NCBI GenBank assembly: GCA_963922595.1
Contig: CAWUIM010000002.1
Span: 41,375-105,374 of the forward strand
Direction: 5' to 3'
Source of the DNA: JAJFFW01 sp963922595
GTDB taxonomy: Bacteria > Pseudomonadota > Alphaproteobacteria > Caulobacterales > Parvularculaceae
Length of the DNA: 64,000 bases
The position numbers were made by a program, and so were the translations under genes. Of this stretch, positions 61,741-64,000 are shown in pieces. The notes beneath the pieces were generated by a model. The model made no database searches and had not been told where the DNA came from. It saw only the letters and a list, made by a program, of their open reading frames with translations. Position 1 is the stretch's first letter. Every line of letters begins with the position of its first letter.

Positions 61741-62994
61741 TTGAAAGTTCGCGACATTGTCTTTCAGCCTTTGCGCGCCATGCCGTTCGCTCTGCCGAAC
61801 GCGTTGCGCCGATTTGTCTTTGCGGGGACGAAAGGCATGGCGGAAAAAGACCGCCGCTCGCTCGCTGTCGCGAACGTCACGGGCTATCTGGGCTCGCTAT
61901 CTTCTTTGTCGTTTGCTTTGAGTTTTAGTTTGATTGATTTTCAATCGCTGCGAGCGGCGGTGATTGGAAACTTGCTCTCAGCCTTTGCGACGGCGATGAC
62001 GCCGTTTGTCCATCGCTTCGGGCGCAGCGCGAGTGCGCTTTATCTTTCGTTTGTTTTCTATGTGTCGCTGTTTTTCTTCGTCTCGGTTTTGGGGCGAAAC
62101 GCAGGCGTTCAGTTAAATTACATTGCGGCGTCGGCCATCGTCGTGACGATCCTTGGGGTGGAGCGGTATCGGCTGGCGATCTTCCTTGTGGCGATTGGCC
62201 TGGTTTTGCATCTGGCCGCGTGGTTTTCGTTTCCCGTCGGCGCCGCCACGGAGGCGGTGACGGACGAGTTGATGACGCAACTTTACGTCCAGTCGGCGAC
62301 GACGATCATGATCATTCTGGGCGTTGTTGTTTTCTATATTTTGCGGCTGGTCGATACTGCGCAAGCGCGCACGGACGCGCTGCTCCTGAATATGATGCCG
62401 GCGTCGATCGCCGCGCGCCTGATGGAATCGCCGGAAGAGCCAATCGCAGAGAATTATGAAGAGACGACGATCATGTTCGCCGACCTCTGCGGTTTCACCT
62501 CGCTATCCGCTGAGATGGGCGCGCAAAAGATCGTGACCTTGCTCGACGAGATGTTCTCCATATTTGACAGCCTGGCCGTCAAATATGGCGTTGAGAAAAT
62601 CAAGACCATCGGCGACGCCTACATGGTCGCCGCCGGCGCCCCGGAGCGCCGGGAGGATCACGCCGAAGCGGTGGCGGCATTGGCCCTGGAAATTGTGCGT
62701 GAAACAGAAAAGCTCGCCATCAAAACAGGGCGGCGTCTTTCCGTGCGGATCGGGATTGAGTCAGGACCGGTTATGGGCGGCGTTATCGGCCGGTCAAAGT
62801 TTGCGTATGACGTCTGGGGCGAAACGGTGAATATCGCCGCCCGGCTGGAGCCGTTGGCGGCCCCTGGTGAAATCATCGTGGGTGACGCCGCGCAGTCGCT
62901 TTTGCGAGATCGCTACAAATTTGAGGCGCTGGCGCCGCTCGAATTGCGCGGTATTGGTCCGTACAAAGCCTGGAAACTTGTGCGGCCGGCTTAA
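61741..62994 (+). CDS. Membrane-bound class III adenylate cyclase
   Basis: A 417-residue protein: about six transmembrane helices (45-200), a short linking helix, then a class III catalytic domain. Metal-binding D248 (IMFADLCGFTSLSAE) and D292 (KTIGDAYMVAAGAP) are present. The lysine of EKIKTIGD and the aspartate of KFAYDVWG, which select adenine in animal and bacterial enzymes, are both kept, and NIAARLE supplies the transition-state Asn and Arg. So cAMP is the expected product. TTG 61741, five bases after GGGAGA, is chosen as start. The stop TAA is shared as TTAA with the convergent gene. Confidence 0.88.
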   Translation: MKVRDIVFQPLRAMPFALPNALRRFVFAGTKGMAEKDRRSLAVANVTGYLGSLSSLSFALSFSLIDFQSLRAAVIGNLLSAFATAMTPFVHRFGRSASALYLSFVFYVSLFFFVSVLGRNAGVQLNYIAASAIVVTILGVERYRLAIFLVAIGLVLHLAAWFSFPVGAATEAVTDELMTQLYVQSATTIMIILGVVVFYILRLVDTAQARTDALLLNMMPASIAARLMESPEEPIAENYEETTIMFADLCGFTSLSAEMGAQKIVTLLDEMFSIFDSLAVKYGVEKIKTIGDAYMVAAGAPERREDHAEAVAALALEIVRETEKLAIKTGRRLSVRIGIESGPVMGGVIGRSKFAYDVWGETVNIAARLEPLAAPGEIIVGDAAQSLLRDRYKFEALAPLELRGIGPYKAWKLVRPA

Positions 62995-63689
62995 GCTTTT
63001 TCGCCGCCTGCCGATAACCTTGCGATGAGGAACTGCGCGTCGCGGCAATAGCCAGCGGCGGCGCGGTCGGCTTTTTTGATGGCTGCATCCAGCTCATCCA
63101 TGATCTGGGAGATTTCCTCAAAGGTCGCGAACGCGTCGCGCGGCGGATCGAGATTGAGCCCTTTCGCCGACACGTCGAGACGCGTCGGCGAAATAGAATA
63201 ATGCGCCTTGCCGCCGAGCGGCACATCGATATGGCGCTGGTCCTTGCCGATCAAAACAGCTGCGTATTCGTCGGCGCTATCGAGCGTTGTCCCGATCGAC
63301 AGACGGAGTTCATCATAGCTCTCGGCCAATAACGCCCGTCCGCCGGCGTCTTCCACATCACGGGCTGACAGCGCCACGTCATAGGCTTGCTCGATAACAT
63401 CCCGGACCTGGTCAATTGTATAAAGCGCCGCCTCAATCGCGGCCAGCGAGGTGCGAATAGGCTCTTCGTCTGTGTGTTGATCTTTCTTTGTCGCCTTCGG
63501 CGTCGAGGTCAGGATGCGGTTGAGCCCGGCGGTCACGTCGATTTCGGGCAGGTCGGGTTCATCGACAGGGCCCTTGCGACCGAGCCATCCTGCGAGCGGG
63601 CTGCGCTTGGCCGGCTTACCGGATGATTTCTGGCCTGAATGTTTATCGGATTGGTCGCTTGCCTGCGAGCGGGAGAGCGCAAAACCCAT
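62991..63689 (-). CDS. Conserved-looking cytosolic protein, unknown
   Basis: A 232-residue protein. Residues 1-75 are polar, Lys/Pro/Ser-rich and probably disordered, including SPLAGWLGRKGPVDEPDLPEID. The rest is largely helical (IEAALYTIDQVRDVIEQAYDVALSARDVEDAGG, then FEEISQIMDELDAAIKKADRAAAGYCRDAQFLIARL). CAGGAG precedes ATG 63689. No enzyme motif or membrane segment is seen and I do not recognise the family. Nested inverted repeats lie just upstream. Confidence 0.7.
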   Translation of the reverse strand: MGFALSRSQASDQSDKHSGQKSSGKPAKRSPLAGWLGRKGPVDEPDLPEIDVTAGLNRILTSTPKATKKDQHTDEEPIRTSLAAIEAALYTIDQVRDVIEQAYDVALSARDVEDAGGRALLAESYDELRLSIGTTLDSADEYAAVLIGKDQRHIDVPLGGKAHYSISPTRLDVSAKGLNLDPPRDAFATFEEISQIMDELDAAIKKADRAAAGYCRDAQFLIARLSAGGEKA

Positions 63690-63704
63690 GGCCGGTACTC
63701 CTGA

Positions 63705-63764
63705 ACTGAAACGGTGGTTTCCACCCTAAACGAGCTAATTTTATGCGCCGTTAAGCGTTTCAGT
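63705..63764. repeat. Nested inverted repeats upstream of the 62991-63689 gene
   Basis: ACTGAAACG (63705-63713) and CGTTTCAGT (63756-63764) are perfect 9-bp inverted arms 42 bases apart. Immediately inside the left arm GGTGG-TTT-CCACC (63713-63725) forms a second repeat. Both lie between the gene start at 63689 and the stop of the next minus-strand gene. Confidence 0.6.
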
Positions 63765-63782
63765 AAATTTGCACCGCTGTGT

Positions 63783-64000
63783 TTACGGATCGGAGCGGGC
63801 TGCGCTTGCGGGGCTCGCGCGGCCCTCAATCCACCATGCGCCGACGAGCGCCGCCGCCATTAAGGCGAGCCACGCCCATGGAGAGGCGAGCGGTGTCGCA
63901 GTGACGGCGTCTATGCGTGCGGCGTTTCTTGTGACGACGCCTGCCCAGCCGGGACCTGCGCGAACATTCGCGCCTTCGCGAACGCGCCGGAGCGCCGGCA
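63783..64000 (-). CDS. 3' end of a membrane-protein gene (C-terminal fragment), cut by window edge
   Basis: The minus-strand frame is open to the edge and ends TAA at 63783-63785, giving the last 72 residues. They include LRRVREGANVRAGPGWAGVV, then a transmembrane helix (WAWLALMAAALVGAWW) and the tail IEGRASPAS. This looks like the C-terminus of large alphaproteobacterial BatA/DUF4159-type membrane proteins, whose last helix follows the same 'GPGWAG ... PLASPW' spacing. Identification is tentative because the body of the protein is missing. Confidence 0.55.
   Translation of the reverse strand, partial: PALRRVREGANVRAGPGWAGVVTRNAARIDAVTATPLASPWAWLALMAAALVGAWWIEGRASPASAARSDP

Overview
The window reads as a chromosomal segment of a free-living alphaproteobacterium near the Caulobacterales/Parvularculales/Hyphomonadaceae grade. 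This rests on a ChpT phosphotransferase, HdaA, a DUF4167 protein, the nitrogen-PTS enzyme PtsP, UbiG, an RpoH-type promoter before clpB, a CtrA-like box, and the gene orders purN-purM / DUF2066-hdaA-ppk-ppx-rnd-aspS and lysC-ptsP-ispG-prfA-prmC-DUF4167-clpB. G+C looks moderately high throughout. No abrupt base-composition change, integrase, insertion sequence, CRISPR array or rRNA operon was seen, so this is mostly core genome.

Layout. 1-2.3 kb: end of a DUF1499 gene and purine genes purM-purN (minus). 2.4-9.6 kb: DUF2066 protein, HdaA, polyphosphate kinase, Ppx/GppA phosphatase, then RNase D on the other strand. 9.7-15.6 kb: anchored S49 peptidase, aspS, DUF3137 with a small membrane protein, and an MFS exporter. 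15.86 kb: initiator tRNA-Met. 16.2-18.8 kb: a TetR regulator with a lipid/xenobiotic-like operon (START-like lipoprotein, SDR, MAPEG), tied together by two identical 18-bp operator copies. 19-21.4 kb: cyclic-nucleotide-gated patatin coupled to a membrane protein. 21.4-32 kb: ubiG, lysC, ptsP, a RodZ-like/TonB fusion, ispG, prfA-prmC, DUF4167, an SDR and an EF-hand protein.

32.3-40.4 kb: heat-shock clpB with a small downstream gene, DUF547 protein, a GT87-like/GT2 pair and a cell-wall M23 peptidase. 40.7-45.5 kb: the ydbH-ynbE-ydbL set for envelope lipid transport, then chpT and a single-domain response regulator with a CtrA-like box between them. 45.5-53.6 kb: CaiB-type CoA-transferase, acyl-CoA ligase, radical SAM/SPASM protein, NupC, an MHS transporter and a retropepsin-like lipoprotein. 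53.6-57.6 kb: gamma carbonic anhydrase, SDR, zeta GST, a stand-alone VapE-like domain, an alpha/beta hydrolase and cutA. 57.6-59.4 kb: queC-queE-queD, making the queuosine precursor. 59.4-64 kb: DUF3313 and DUF3307 proteins, a Crp/Fnr regulator, a small secreted protein, a membrane adenylate cyclase, an unknown protein and the 3' end of a membrane-protein gene cut by the window edge.

No stretch above 300 bases lacks a gene. The longest gaps are 15589-15855 (tRNA promoter), 15933-16209 (nothing recognised), 30124-30372 (a possible small ORF), 40430-40672 and 10831-11071. No clearly new multigene defence or biosynthetic system is present. The items most worth a second look are the twin TetR operators, the chpT terminator/RBS overlap and CtrA-like box, the HTH-TonB fusion, the orphan VapE-like domain and the radical SAM-NupC pair.
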